Below are positions 33,081-40,277 of a DNA stretch of 50,788 bases, one piece after another. A program made the position numbers and the translations under genes. Origin of the DNA: Clostridiales bacterium. GTDB taxonomy: Bacteria > Bacillota > Clostridia > Oscillospirales > CAG-272. The DNA lies in NCBI GenBank assembly GCA_016288155.1, contig JAEEYP010000079.1:1-50788 (forward strand), given 5' to 3'. The notes beneath the pieces were generated by a model, which did no database searches, was not told where the DNA came from, and saw only the letters and a list, made by a program, of their open reading frames with translations. Within the stretch, counting starts at the first letter, position 1, and every line of letters begins with the position of its first letter.

Positions 33081-33109
33081 ATTGTACAACATACACAAAA
33101 AGATGTCAA
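33081..33109 (-). promoter_or_regulatory. Promoter of the aminopeptidase-fumC operon
   Basis: On the minus strand, TTGACA, 17 bases, TACAAT, about 45 bases upstream of the ATG. Its -35 box lies 33 bases from that of the divergent promoter at 33143-33171. Confidence 0.88.
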
Positions 33110-33142
33110 TACAATTTGCCGATTCCTTTTTTCTCCGAATTC

Positions 33143-33171
33143 TTGACAGAGAACTCTCCGTAATGTATAAT
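33143..33171 (+). promoter_or_regulatory. Consensus promoter of the YegP-like gene
   Basis: TTGACA, 17 bases, TATAAT, both boxes perfect, suggesting high expression of the small protein at 33248. Confidence 0.93.
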
Positions 33172-33247
33172 AAAGGGGAAGAGCGGCGCGCAGACCGCGG
33201 GACCGCTCCGAATTCCGAGAAATTCATAGGATACAGGGAGGAAAATC

Positions 33248-33619
33248 ATGGGAAAATTCGTAGCAAAGAAAACGAACACCGGCTTTAAGTTCGATCTCGT
33301 TGCCGGCAACGGCGAGGTCATCGCGACCTCTGAGGTGTACACCTCCGAAGCCTCCTGCATGAATGGCATCGCCAGCGTGACCCGGTGCGCTCCCGCCGCC
33401 GGAACGGAAGACCTGACCGTCGAGAACCCGGAAAAGGTAAAGCATCCGAAGTTCGAGATGTACACCGACAAGGCCGGCGAGTATCGCTTCCGCCTGAAGG
33501 CGCGCAACGGCGAGATCATCGCGACCTCCGAGGGCTACAAGGCGAAGGCCTCCTGCGTGAACGGCATCGCCAGCGTCCAGAAGAACGTCGTCGACGCCAA
33601 GATCGAAAAGACGTACTGA
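33248..33619 (+). CDS. YegP-like (DUF1508) protein with two tandem repeats
   Basis: A 123-residue cytoplasmic protein built of two copies of the DUF1508/UPF0339 module: FDLVAGNGEVIATSEVYTS with NGIASV (copy 1, about 14-43) and FRLKARNGEIIATSEGYKA with NGIASVQKN (copy 2, about 79-112). The biochemical role of the family is not established. It is preceded by AGGGAGG and a consensus promoter and followed by a strong terminator, so it forms a highly expressed single-gene unit. Confidence 0.92.
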   Translation: MGKFVAKKTNTGFKFDLVAGNGEVIATSEVYTSEASCMNGIASVTRCAPAAGTEDLTVENPEKVKHPKFEMYTDKAGEYRFRLKARNGEIIATSEGYKAKASCVNGIASVQKNVVDAKIEKTY

Positions 33620-33637
33620 TCCCCCCTCATACGAACT

Positions 33638-33676
33638 GAAGGCTGTCTCCCGAAAAGGAGACAGCCTTCTTCTTTT
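33638..33676 (+). terminator. Terminator of the YegP-like gene
   Basis: The perfect 13-bp stem GAAGGCTGTCTCC/GGAGACAGCCTTC is followed by TTCTTTTG. The same GCTGTCTCC core is seen in the terminator at 16542-16575. Confidence 0.92.
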
Positions 33677-33706
33677 GCCGTATTCCCGTTTGCCGCGCGC
33701 CGCGGA

Positions 33707-34756
33707 TTATTTGTTCTCGAAGATCGTGCCGGCCTTGACGCGCTCGATCACGTCGATGACCGCCGCCGCCTGCGACAGCTCGATCGGATACTTGGCGCCG
33801 TGGCGGATCGTCTCGTAAAGCGCGTCCCAGATCGCGCTCGTCCCGCCGCAGCCGGCGGGCACCGTTTCCTCGATCCAGGGGAGCGGCTCGTTGTTGCCGA
33901 AACTCGCCTTCGTTCCGGGCGTCTCCGGATCGGCGACGACCGGCGGCAGTTCCACGTTCGGATCCAGATAGCGGAGATGGAAGCCGTCGTCCGCGGAAAC
34001 GAGCGAGCCGCGGGAACCGTAAATGCGGTACATGGGCGTCGGCACCGCGACGCCGCCGGAGATCTCCATATCGACGATCCGTCCGTTCACGCCGGTGAAG
34101 ACGATCTTGATATGGTCTTCGCAGTCGCCCGCCGCCGCCACGTGACGGATGGCGGAATACATCTCGGTGTACGCGCCGCCGCAGAAGCGGAGCGAATGGT
34201 CGATGATATGCGGTCCCCAGTTGAGGAGCTGGCCGCCGCCGAACTCGGAGAGCGTCTGCCAGTCGCAGCGGCGGTCGTAGCCGTTGCGGGACAGATAGAT
34301 CTGGAAGACCTCGCCGAGCTTGCCGGAATCGATGATCTTCATCGCCTTGTTGAAGCCGTCCTCAAAACGGCGGTTGTGCCGGATGTAGAGATGCGGACCC
34401 GCCGGCTGCGAGCCGAGCGCGATCAGCTCCTTCGCCTGCGCCGTGTGCATGCAGAAGGGCTTCTCCAGCATGACGTCCTTCCCGGCGAGCAGCGCCATCT
34501 TCGCGTGGCGAAAATGATCGACCGAACGGGTGGCGATGCTCACGAGCTCCACCTGCGGATCGGCGAGCATCTTTTCATAGTCCGTGTACGGCGTGCTGCC
34601 GAATTCCTCCACGAACGGTTTCGTTCTCTCCTCGATAACGTCGCACACGGCGGCAAAACGGAAGCGGTCCTGACGGGAACGCAGCTCGCCCCGGTGCATT
34701 CCTCCTCCGGCGCGGCCGAGGCCGACCAGACCGATGCGGATCGGATTGTTGTCCAT
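33707..34756 (-). CDS. Gfo/Idh/MocA family oxidoreductase
   Basis: A 349-residue NAD(P)-dependent dehydrogenase acting on sugars, inositols or related compounds. The N-terminal Rossmann fold begins IGLVGLGRAGGGMH. The family EKP motif, which carries the catalytic lysine, is in MLEKPFCMHTAQAKEL (about 95-110). The C-terminal domain has GGGQLLNWGPHIIDHSLRF (about 170-188), with the conserved histidine region. The substrate is unknown. No other sugar enzyme is adjacent, and it has its own promoter. Confidence 0.92.
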   Translation of the reverse strand: MDNNPIRIGLVGLGRAGGGMHRGELRSRQDRFRFAAVCDVIEERTKPFVEEFGSTPYTDYEKMLADPQVELVSIATRSVDHFRHAKMALLAGKDVMLEKPFCMHTAQAKELIALGSQPAGPHLYIRHNRRFEDGFNKAMKIIDSGKLGEVFQIYLSRNGYDRRCDWQTLSEFGGGQLLNWGPHIIDHSLRFCGGAYTEMYSAIRHVAAAGDCEDHIKIVFTGVNGRIVDMEISGGVAVPTPMYRIYGSRGSLVSADDGFHLRYLDPNVELPPVVADPETPGTKASFGNNEPLPWIEETVPAGCGGTSAIWDALYETIRHGAKYPIELSQAAAVIDVIERVKAGTIFENK

Positions 34757-34782
34757 AAGTTCTCTCCTAGATTTTTTCTTTC

Positions 34783-34811
34783 ATGATAGCACAATCGGCG
34801 CCGCCTGTCAA
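34783..34811 (-). promoter_or_regulatory. Promoter of the oxidoreductase gene
   Basis: On the minus strand, TTGACA, 17 bases, TATCAT, about 25 bases before the AGGAGAG ribosome-binding site. Confidence 0.85.
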
Positions 34812-34888
34812 GAAGGAGCGGAAAATTCCTCCGCTTTCCGCGCAAAATCGCGGCTTCCCGAAGCGGCGGGGAAAATATCCCGTTCCCC

Positions 34889-34917
34889 TTGACAAACGCG
34901 CGAAGATATGCTATACT
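34889..34917 (+). promoter_or_regulatory. Promoter of the zur-znuA-znuB operon
   Basis: TTGACA, 17 bases, TATACT, just upstream of a Fur/Zur-like palindrome. Confidence 0.87.
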
Positions 34918-34925
34918 GTGAAATT

Positions 34926-34938
34926 GAGAATGATTCCC
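34926..34938 (+). promoter_or_regulatory. Fur/Zur-like operator
   Basis: GAGAATGATTCCC is an imperfect palindrome centred on GAAT-G-ATTC, resembling Fur-family boxes (GATAAT-N-ATTATC). It covers the expected transcription start, a typical place for metal-dependent repression of this operon by its own first gene product. Confidence 0.6.
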
Positions 34939-34954
34939 GTTTTCGGAGTATCCC

Positions 34955-35371
34955 ATGCCCTATATGACGAATCACAAGCGGCAGATCCTCGATTTCCTGA
35001 TCCGGAACCGCGACCGGCACTTCACCGTGGAAGAGATCATCGACGCGCTCTCCGAGGGTGAGCGCCGCCCCGCCAAAAGCACCGTATACCGTCAGATCTC
35101 CGCGCTGCTGGACGACGGCGTGATCCGCCGCTTCGAGAGCGCGGGGAGCGATTCCTTCGTATACCAGTACGCGGTCGGCGTCGACTGCGAACATCATTTC
35201 CATCTGAAGTGCTCCCGCTGCGGGAAGCTTCTGCATATGGAATGCGAACAGCTGCGCGACGTCCGCACCCACATCCTGCGCCGGCACGGATTCCTCATCG
35301 GCGGAAGCTCCGTCATCTACGGGATCTGCGCGGACTGCGCGCGCGGCACGGAAAAGGAGATCCCGCGATGA
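34955..35371 (+). CDS. zur: Fur-family metal-responsive repressor, probably Zur
   Basis: A 138-residue regulator. A winged helix comes first (KRQILDFLIRNRDRHFTVEE, then KSTVYRQISALLDDGVIRRF). The dimerisation domain follows, with the metal-site segment CEHHFHLKCSRCGKLLHMEC (about 76-95) and a second cysteine pair GICADCARG, so a structural zinc site with four cysteines is present. Coupling by overlap (ATGA) to znuA and znuB argues for zinc as the signal; iron or manganese sensing cannot be excluded. Confidence 0.88.
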   Translation: MPYMTNHKRQILDFLIRNRDRHFTVEEIIDALSEGERRPAKSTVYRQISALLDDGVIRRFESAGSDSFVYQYAVGVDCEHHFHLKCSRCGKLLHMECEQLRDVRTHILRRHGFLIGGSSVIYGICADCARGTEKEIPR

Positions 35372-36297
35372 AGCGTTTCGTTTTGTTTTTCTGCCTTCTT
35401 CTGCTCGTGCCGCTTTCGGGATGCGCCGCGCGCGTCCCGGAGGACGACGGACGGCTCGCCGTCGTCGCCTCGAACTTCCCCGCCTATGATTTTGCCCGCG
35501 CCGTCGCCGGCGAGGCCGCCTCCGTCACGATGCTCATCGCGCCGGGGACGGAGGTGCATTCCTACGACCCCACCCCGCAGGATATCCGCCGCATCCGGGA
35601 ATGCGATCTCTTAGTCTTCTGCGGAGGCGAATCCGACGCGTGGATGGAGGACATCCTCGCCTCGCTCGACCGCTCGCACACCGCGGTGCTCGCCATGATG
35701 GACGCGGTGCCGCTCCTGAACGAGGAAACGGTCGAGGGGATGGAAGCGGAAGAAGACGAAGAAGGCGAAGAATACGACGAACACGTCTGGACCTCGCCCG
35801 CGAACGCCGTGCGGATCACCGCCGCGATCCGCGACGCGCTCTGCGCGGCGGACCCGGAAAACGCCGCGCTCTACCGCGCCAACGCCGAGGAGTATATCGG
35901 ACAGCTGGAAGCGCTGGACGCGGATTTCGCCGCGCTCGCCGCCTCCGCCGCGCGCAGGACCGTCGTGTTCGCCGACCGCTTCCCGCTCCTGTATTTCGTG
36001 CGGGAATTCGGACTCGAATACTGCGCCGCGTTCCCCGGCTGCGCCGAGGAAACGGAACCCGGCGCGCAGACGCTCGCCTTTCTCATCCGCAAGGTGCGCG
36101 AGGAAGAGATCCCGTACGTATTCACCATAGAATTCTCAAACGGGCGCGTCGCCGATATGATCTGCGAAGCCGCGGGATGCGGCAGACTCACGTTCCACTC
36201 CTGTCACAACGTTACCCGGGACGAATGGGAAGCGGGCGAAACGTACGTCTCGCTCATGCGCCGCAATCTGGAAAACCTTCGGACGGCGCTCAACTGA
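35368..36297 (+). CDS. znuA: Zinc ABC transporter substrate-binding lipoprotein ZnuA
   Basis: Captures zinc outside the membrane. Of 309 residues, it has lipobox LSGC (Cys19) and an SBP_bac_9 fold with predicted metal ligands in EVHSYDP (about 59-65) and DEHVWTSP (about 137-144), and the clostridial-type third segment FADRFPLLYF. The His-rich loop of many ZnuA proteins is replaced by an acidic stretch (EAEEDEEGEEYDE, about 126-138). The start overlaps the zur stop codon by four bases. Confidence 0.92.
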   Translation: MKRFVLFFCLLLLVPLSGCAARVPEDDGRLAVVASNFPAYDFARAVAGEAASVTMLIAPGTEVHSYDPTPQDIRRIRECDLLVFCGGESDAWMEDILASLDRSHTAVLAMMDAVPLLNEETVEGMEAEEDEEGEEYDEHVWTSPANAVRITAAIRDALCAADPENAALYRANAEEYIGQLEALDADFAALAASAARRTVVFADRFPLLYFVREFGLEYCAAFPGCAEETEPGAQTLAFLIRKVREEEIPYVFTIEFSNGRVADMICEAAGCGRLTFHSCHNVTRDEWEAGETYVSLMRRNLENLRTALN

Positions 36298-36323
36298 TCC
36301 CGCCCCGCGAAAGGAAAAAAGAT

Positions 36324-37142
36324 ATGCCGGCTTTTCTCGGAGAGATGCTCTCCTTCCCTTTCATGCGCCGCGCGCTGCTCGTCGGCTCGCTCGTCGCGCT
36401 CTGCGCCGCGCTGCTCGGCGTCAGCCTCGTGCTCAAGCGCGTCTCCATGATCGGAGACGGGCTTTCCCACGTCGGCTTCGGCGCGCTGGCGGCCGCCGCC
36501 GTGATGAACGCGGCGCCGCTGTACGTGGCGATCCCCGTCGTCGTCCTCGCCGCGTTCCTTCTTCTGCGCCTCAGTGAGAAGAGCCGCCTCCGCGGCGATT
36601 CCGCGATCGCCGTCGTCTCGACCGCCTCGCTGGCGGTCGGCGTGCTGCTCCTCTCCCTGCGCGGCGTCAACACGGACGTGTACAACTACCTCTTCGGCAG
36701 CGTGTACGCCATGAGCGCCGCGGACGTGCGGCTCAGCCTGATCCTCAGCGCCGTCGTACTCGTGCTTTTCGTGCTCTTCTACAACCGCATCTTCGCCGTC
36801 ACCTTCGACGAATCCTTCGCCCGCGCGAGCGGGATGCACGCGGGCGCATACAACATGCTGCTTGCCGCGCTGACCGCCGTCACGATCGTATTGGGGATGC
36901 GGCTCATGGGCGCGATGCTCATCACCGCGCTCATCATCTTCCCGGCGCTCACCTCGATGCGCCTCTTCGGGAGCTTCCGCTCCGTCGTGATCTCCTCCGC
37001 CGCCGTCTCGACCGTGTGCTTCCTTTGCGGGATCACGCTTTCCTATCTGTTCGATACGCCGGGCGGCGCGACCGTCGTGCTCACGAATCTCGCCGCGCTC
37101 CTCCTCGCCTCGCTCGTCTCGTTTCTGAGAAAGAAGAGCTGA
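36324..37142 (+). CDS. znuB: Zinc ABC transporter permease ZnuB
   Basis: A 272-residue ABC-3 family permease with about eight transmembrane helices. Typical family features are SLVLKRVSMIGDGLSHVGF (about 34-52) and GMRLMGAMLITALIIFPA (about 192-209). It is 26 bp downstream of znuA. The ATPase gene znuC, which normally lies between or beside these two, is absent here. Confidence 0.95.
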   Translation: MPAFLGEMLSFPFMRRALLVGSLVALCAALLGVSLVLKRVSMIGDGLSHVGFGALAAAAVMNAAPLYVAIPVVVLAAFLLLRLSEKSRLRGDSAIAVVSTASLAVGVLLLSLRGVNTDVYNYLFGSVYAMSAADVRLSLILSAVVLVLFVLFYNRIFAVTFDESFARASGMHAGAYNMLLAALTAVTIVLGMRLMGAMLITALIIFPALTSMRLFGSFRSVVISSAAVSTVCFLCGITLSYLFDTPGGATVVLTNLAALLLASLVSFLRKKS

Positions 37143-37166
37143 CGTGCCGCGGAAAGCCGCGAAAAA

Positions 37167-37206
37167 TAAAAGATCCTCCGCCCGATCTCGGGCGGAGGAT
37201 CTTTTT
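37167..37206. terminator. Bidirectional terminator between znuB and the ABC exporter operon
   Basis: A perfect stem of about 15 bp (AGATCCTCCGCCCG with CGGGCGGAGGATCT) is flanked by T runs on both strands, serving znuB (plus) and the exporter gene ending at 37217 (minus). Confidence 0.92.
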
Positions 37207-37216
37207 CGCGATCGTT

Positions 37217-39454
37217 TTACGAAACGTTCGCCTTTTTCTTTTTCACCTTGACGAAGCCGGAATCCTGCCGCTGCGCCATGACGAGCCGCCAGTAGAAGCC
37301 GCGCTGCGCGAGCAGTTCCTGATGCGTCCCGCATTCGACGAGCCGCCCGTGATCGAGCACGATGAGCCGGTCGGCGTTGCGGAGCGTGGACAGACGGTGC
37401 GCGATGGCGAAAGTCGTACGGTTCGCCATCAGGCGGTTGAGCGCGTCCTGGATCAGCTTCTCCGTCTCCGTATCGAGCGCGGCGGTCGCCTCGTCGAGGA
37501 TCAGGATGCGCGGATCATGGATCAGCGCGCGGGCGATGGCGATGCGCTGCCGTTCGCCGCCGGAGAGCGAGTAGCCTCTCTCTCCGACCATCGTGTTGTA
37601 GCCTTCCGGCAGGCTCACGATAAAGTCGTGCGCGTTGGCGAGCCGGGCGGCGGCGATGACCTCTTCATCCGTCGCAAGCGGCTTCGTATAGCGGATGTTG
37701 TCACGGATCGATCCGGCAAACAGATGCGTCTCCTGGAGCACGACGCCCATCTGCGAGCGGAGCGCGTTCTGGGAGATATCCTTGATGTTGACGTCGTCGA
37801 TCTCGATCGATCCCTCCGTCACGTCGTACAGACGCATGAGCAGGTTGATGAGCGTCGACTTGCCGGAACCGGAATGCCCGACGATGCCGATCATCTCGCC
37901 CTTCTTCACGTCGAGGCTGACGTGCTCGAGAACGGGGTTGTAGGACTCGTAGCCGAAGGTCACGTTGCGGAAGGAGATGTCGCCCTCGATGCGGATATCG
38001 ATCGGCATGGCGATGTCGGCGACCTCAGGCTCCTCCTCGAGCACCTCGAAGATCTTGCCGAGCGAGGTGAGGAAGCGGGAGATCGTGCGCGGCATTTCCG
38101 TGATGGACAAAATCGGCTCGTAGACGCGGTTCGCGTAGGAGTTGAACTGCAAAAGCTCACCGGCCGTCATCAGCCCCGCGAAGAGCATGAAGTTGCCGTA
38201 GTAGAGGATCAGGTAGCTGCCGAACCGCGCAAGGAACGAGAGCATCGTGAAGAACGTATGGAAGATCTTCATCGTCGTCTCGATCTGATCGTACGATTTG
38301 TCCGAATACTCGTTGAAGCGCTTGATCTCTCTCTCCTCGCCGCCGAACGTCTTGACGATGCGCGCGCCGCTCAGCGTATCCTGAAGGAGCGTGCTGACGC
38401 GGTACTGGAGCTGCACGTCCCGGCGGCTGCGCGCGTTGATGAACTCCCAGAAACGGGCGATCAGATACGCGACGATCGGGAACGGAACGATCACGAACAG
38501 GCTCATGATCGGGTTCATGATAAAGAGCACTATGGCAGCCACGATCAGGGAGAGGATCAGAAAGATCATGTTGGGGAACTGCCATGTCACGAAGCTCTGC
38601 ATGACGCCGATATCGCTCGTGATGCGCTGCATGAGCTCGCCCGTGGAGCGGTGGTCGATGGACGACAGGGACAGGTTCTGGATCTTCTCATAGAGCAGCG
38701 CGCGGAGGATCATCGCGAATTTGTTGCTCGCCACGACGGTGAGCCGCGATTCGATCATGCGCAGGGCGCGGAAGAAGACGTCGAAGAATATGATCGCCAA
38801 AAAGACGAGGAGGAACTCGCTCCGCACCGGAGCGTCCGCGAGCAGGTAATCGTCCACCGCGTGCTTCTCGATCGCCGGGATGACGAAGTTGAGGCTCGTG
38901 ATGATGAGCGTGGCGATGAACGGTGAGAACATGAGCAGCCGCATGCCGCGCGTCATCCGCCACAGTTTGCGGTAAACTTCCATCTTGTCGCGGCAGAAGG
39001 GGCAGATCGACGAACCGCGCACGAACGGACGGCCGCACTTCGGGCAGAAATGCTCCGCCTCGCTGTTCGTGACCGGTTCTCCCGGATCCTTTCCGGAGGC
39101 GATGCGCTCCGCGAGAAGCTCGCAGGCGCGGACGATCACCGAATACCGCGACAGATGCCGCCCGGAGATGAAGCGGCAGATCAGCACCGTCGCGCCGTCC
39201 TCGACGCAGTAGAAGGCGCAGTTGCCGTACATGACCTCCGTCGAAAAGTCCTTGCATTTCGCCAGTTCGTGATGCGCGAGGACCTTCCCGTGCAGGATGG
39301 TATAGATGCGTCGGTCGGTCACGACGGTGAAGCCGTCGACGAACGATTCGCCGTAGATGTTGAAGGGAACGCAGTACATGACGCGCTCGTCCTCAAGGCG
39401 CGCGGCGTCCAGAGCGGCCTGATCCTCGGCGCCGAGCTCATACATCAGTTTCAT
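37217..39454 (-). CDS. ABC exporter with N-terminal domain and zinc ribbon (745 residues)
   Basis: A half-size ABC exporter with a long cytoplasmic front end. Residues about 1-150 form an unfamiliar beta-rich domain, possibly PH-like (RIYTILHGKVLAHHELAK). A zinc ribbon follows, CPKCGRPF and CPFC (about 165-182). The six-helix ABC membrane domain spans about 190-480 and the ATPase about 510-740. Walker A is GHSGSGKST, the signature LSGGERQR, Walker B ILILDEATAALD and the H-loop AIAHRLST, all intact. It is third and last in a minus-strand unit with a DUF1854 gene and a second zinc-ribbon exporter. The two exporters probably form a heterodimer. The substrate is unknown. Confidence 0.9.
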   Translation of the reverse strand: MKLMYELGAEDQAALDAARLEDERVMYCVPFNIYGESFVDGFTVVTDRRIYTILHGKVLAHHELAKCKDFSTEVMYGNCAFYCVEDGATVLICRFISGRHLSRYSVIVRACELLAERIASGKDPGEPVTNSEAEHFCPKCGRPFVRGSSICPFCRDKMEVYRKLWRMTRGMRLLMFSPFIATLIITSLNFVIPAIEKHAVDDYLLADAPVRSEFLLVFLAIIFFDVFFRALRMIESRLTVVASNKFAMILRALLYEKIQNLSLSSIDHRSTGELMQRITSDIGVMQSFVTWQFPNMIFLILSLIVAAIVLFIMNPIMSLFVIVPFPIVAYLIARFWEFINARSRRDVQLQYRVSTLLQDTLSGARIVKTFGGEEREIKRFNEYSDKSYDQIETTMKIFHTFFTMLSFLARFGSYLILYYGNFMLFAGLMTAGELLQFNSYANRVYEPILSITEMPRTISRFLTSLGKIFEVLEEEPEVADIAMPIDIRIEGDISFRNVTFGYESYNPVLEHVSLDVKKGEMIGIVGHSGSGKSTLINLLMRLYDVTEGSIEIDDVNIKDISQNALRSQMGVVLQETHLFAGSIRDNIRYTKPLATDEEVIAAARLANAHDFIVSLPEGYNTMVGERGYSLSGGERQRIAIARALIHDPRILILDEATAALDTETEKLIQDALNRLMANRTTFAIAHRLSTLRNADRLIVLDHGRLVECGTHQELLAQRGFYWRLVMAQRQDSGFVKVKKKKANVS

Positions 39455-39489
39455 AGCTGGATCCTGTCACCTCTCATGGATTTTTGGAA

Positions 39490-40257
39490 TCAGATATAGA
39501 CCTCAATGCGGCGGTAACTGGCGCGGTCCAGCGCGGCGGGATCGGGGATGGTGAAGCTGTTGCCGTCCATGTCGGTAATGTACACGCGCCCGTCCTCCAG
39601 CGACCGGATGTTGGCGAAGGGGTTGGAAAGGATGAACGACACTTTGCCCGCCGTCGTTTCCGCTTCCCAGTAGGAATAGCCGAATTTGTCCTTGATGGAG
39701 TTGATCTTCGTGATGGTCGGCGTGAAGTAGCGCAGTTCCAGTTCTTCCTCGATCAGAGCGCGCGTCTCCTCGTCGAAATCATCGAGGCAGCGGATCATGC
39801 CGAGCTCCGCCCCCTGCCCTTTCTTGCGGATGTCGGGCTGACGCACGGAAAGGAATTCCCGCGGCGCCGAGATGGGGAACGAGCGCAGGATCACAACGCG
39901 CTCGAAGAATTCCTCGCCCTTCTCTCCCTTCAGCGTCAGGGAGACCATGCCGCCGCGCGACCGCGTGAAATGCGCGTTCTCCGGCGTCAGATCGACGGAA
40001 GGACGGCGCTTGAAGAGCTCGTCTGTGGAGAGCTCCTCCTCCCCTTCCTCGTCGTCCTCGTCCGGCGATGCGTCGGCCGGCTTCTTCTCGGATTTCTCCT
40101 TCTCGTCCGCCGGTTTTCCGGCGTTTTGTTCTTCGGCGGCGTCCTTCTTCGGCTCCGCTTCCTTTTCCTTTCCGTCGTCCTTCTTCGGCTCCGCCGGTTT
40201 CTCGGTCTGCGGTTCTTTCTCCGCCTCGAGGGCGGCGTCCTTCTTTTCTTCTGCCAT
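39490..40257 (-). CDS. DUF1854 family protein
   Basis: A 255-residue soluble protein. Residues 1-85 are an extremely charged Lys/Glu/Asp/Pro tail. The DUF1854 domain fills about 95-255, seen from VILRSFPISAPREFLSVRQP, GAELGMIRCLDDFDEET and GDRxYI-like DGRVYITDMDGNSF near the end. DUF1854 proteins are known beside ABC exporters, and in some proteobacteria they are named for an association with cyanophycin metabolism; no cyanophycin gene is seen here. It sits between the two exporter genes with gaps of 20 and 35 bp, so it is probably an accessory subunit. Confidence 0.85.
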   Translation of the reverse strand: MAEEKKDAALEAEKEPQTEKPAEPKKDDGKEKEAEPKKDAAEEQNAGKPADEKEKSEKKPADASPDEDDEEGEEELSTDELFKRRPSVDLTPENAHFTRSRGGMVSLTLKGEKGEEFFERVVILRSFPISAPREFLSVRQPDIRKKGQGAELGMIRCLDDFDEETRALIEEELELRYFTPTITKINSIKDKFGYSYWEAETTAGKVSFILSNPFANIRSLEDGRVYITDMDGNSFTIPDPAALDRASYRRIEVYI

Positions 40258-40277
40258 TACGGTTTCTCCTTTCAGCG

